NCBI RefSeq assembly: GCF_016651105.1
Contig: NZ_JAEKEL010000001.1
Location: 4,516,001-4,580,000 of the forward strand
DNA from: Pseudomonas sp. TH15
GTDB lineage: Bacteria > Pseudomonadota > Gammaproteobacteria > Pseudomonadales > Pseudomonadaceae
Reading direction: 5' to 3'
Length of the DNA stretch: 64,000 nt
In this document: positions 63,257-64,000 of the stretch, one piece after another
Position numbering within the stretch: position 1 is the first letter of the stretch
Layout of the letters: each line of letters starts with the position of its first letter
Position numbers and translations under genes: made by a program
The notes under the pieces: model-generated
Databases searched by the model: none
What the model was told of the DNA's origin: nothing
What the model saw: the letters and a program-made list of their open reading frames with translations, nothing else

Positions 63257-63952
63257 ATGACTCGATCACTCTCACGGCGCGTTGTGGCGATTACTGGCGC
63301 CCTGGGGAATCTCGGCGAGACCCTCGCTGAAATGGCAGCCGCCCAAGGTGCAGACCTGGTGCTGATCGATCAGGCGCCTATCGCGATTCCTTGCTCGGCC
63401 AAACGATTGATATTGTCGGGAGTCGATCTCACCTCCTTTGCCGATTGCCAGGAAGTCGCTCAGCAGATCAACGACCATTACGGCCGACTCGATGCGTTGG
63501 TCAACGTCGCGGGCGGCTATGCATGGGAACCCTTGCTCGGTGGCGCGATAGAAGCCTGGGACCGCCTCTATACGTTGAACTTGCGCACCGCGCTGAACGC
63601 CAGCAAAGCCATGTTGCCGCTGCTGCTGAAATCTTCCGCCGGGCGCATCGTCAATATCGGCGCGAGCATGGCGGCCAAGGCCGGGTTGGGGATGGGCGCC
63701 TATGCTGCCTCGAAATCCAGCGTACTGCGCCTGACGGAAAGCCTTGCCGAGGAACTCAAAGACATGGACATCACGGTCAACGCGGTGCTGCCGAGCATTC
63801 TCGACACGCCGCAAAATCGCGGGGCCATGCCGGACGCCGACCATCAGCGCTGGGTGACGCCGGCGCAACTGGCCGCCGTCATCCTGTTCCTGATCTCGGA
63901 ACAAGCCTCAGCGGTCACCGGCACGGGTATTCCGGTGATGGGTCGCATGTAG
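63257..63952 (+). CDS. Classical short-chain dehydrogenase/reductase
   Basis: This 231-residue SDR has the cofactor motif TGALGNLG (a variant of TGxxxGxG), NVAGGYAW, the catalytic serine in NIGASMAAKAG, and YAASKSSV with the Tyr-xxx-Lys pair. It acts on an unknown alcohol or ketone with NAD(P)H. AAAGGAAAGG lies 8 nt before the ATG. It is the last complete gene in the window; the final ~50 nt show nothing more. Confidence 0.9.
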   Translation: MTRSLSRRVVAITGALGNLGETLAEMAAAQGADLVLIDQAPIAIPCSAKRLILSGVDLTSFADCQEVAQQINDHYGRLDALVNVAGGYAWEPLLGGAIEAWDRLYTLNLRTALNASKAMLPLLLKSSAGRIVNIGASMAAKAGLGMGAYAASKSSVLRLTESLAEELKDMDITVNAVLPSILDTPQNRGAMPDADHQRWVTPAQLAAVILFLISEQASAVTGTGIPVMGRM

Positions 63953-64000
63953 CGTCGATTGACGCCGCGCGCTCTCGCGACGTCGCCTCCTTCAAATTTC

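Overview
The window looks like a chromosomal segment of a fluorescens-group Pseudomonas. The evidence is GC-rich coding with dense operons, a MuxABC-OpmB efflux operon, an orphan CcoN4-type oxidase subunit beside a siroheme reductase, and many Pseudomonas-style REP palindromes (GTGGGAGC...GCTCCCAC) between genes. No prophage, IS element, CRISPR array or rRNA was seen. There is one tRNA, tRNA-Ser(UGA).

Layout: (1) 1-2023: the 5' part of an MHYT-GGDEF-EAL cyclic-di-GMP enzyme. (2) 2251-11247: muxABC-opmB, with ATGA overlaps at every junction. (3) 11423-13608: thiol peroxidase, a YciI-like protein and an orphan trypsin-like protease. (4) 13852-28843: three outer-membrane barrel proteins and a small secreted protein, then a MoxR/DUF58/DUF4381/VWA/VWA-TPR/BatD operon coupled to an exported HAD phosphatase, then an exported sulfatase and a membrane spermidine-synthase-like protein. 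(5) 28963-33366: a DUF3313 lipoprotein, an octaheme cytochrome with TPRs and a membrane protein. (6) 33709-37934: DUF934 and siroheme reductase, divergent from ccoN4/ccoQ. (7) 38061-41132: assorted enzymes and a LysR regulator. (8) 41299-49411: a PhdA-like protein, a TpsB transporter, a DUF2341-LamG-ExbB fusion, ExbD, TonB, a porin, a coiled-coil protein and a YbjN-like protein, recalling the phosphate-controlled P. aeruginosa PA0690-PA0697 (pdtA/phdA/pdtB) locus but without an adjacent TpsA. (9) 49684-52734: an exported PLP enzyme, an FAD lactone oxidase and a cytochrome c lipoprotein. (10) 53015-60056: an aldehyde dehydrogenase, FUSC and EamA proteins, an Lrp regulator, a lipoprotein, a monoheme protein and a Bax-inhibitor-1 protein. 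(11) 60180-63952: tRNA-Ser and small accessory genes.

Two points affect how the window should be read. Four genes between 18 and 29.6 kb (DUF58, VWA, spermidine-synthase-like, DUF3313) are each broken by exactly one missing base in a homopolymer. This looks more like base-calling error than decay. Also, two REP elements lie inside coding sequence of the MoxR/Bat operon (DUF4381 and BatD) and keep the frame, so the REP is translated.

The best candidates for under-described biology are the MoxR-Bat/outer-membrane/sulfatase island, the TpsB-TonB-ExbBD cluster with its DUF2341-LamG-ExbB fusion and Phd/transposase-like fusion, and the periplasmic PLP/FAD/cytochrome c trio. All functional statements rest on sequence motifs and family knowledge; no database search was run.
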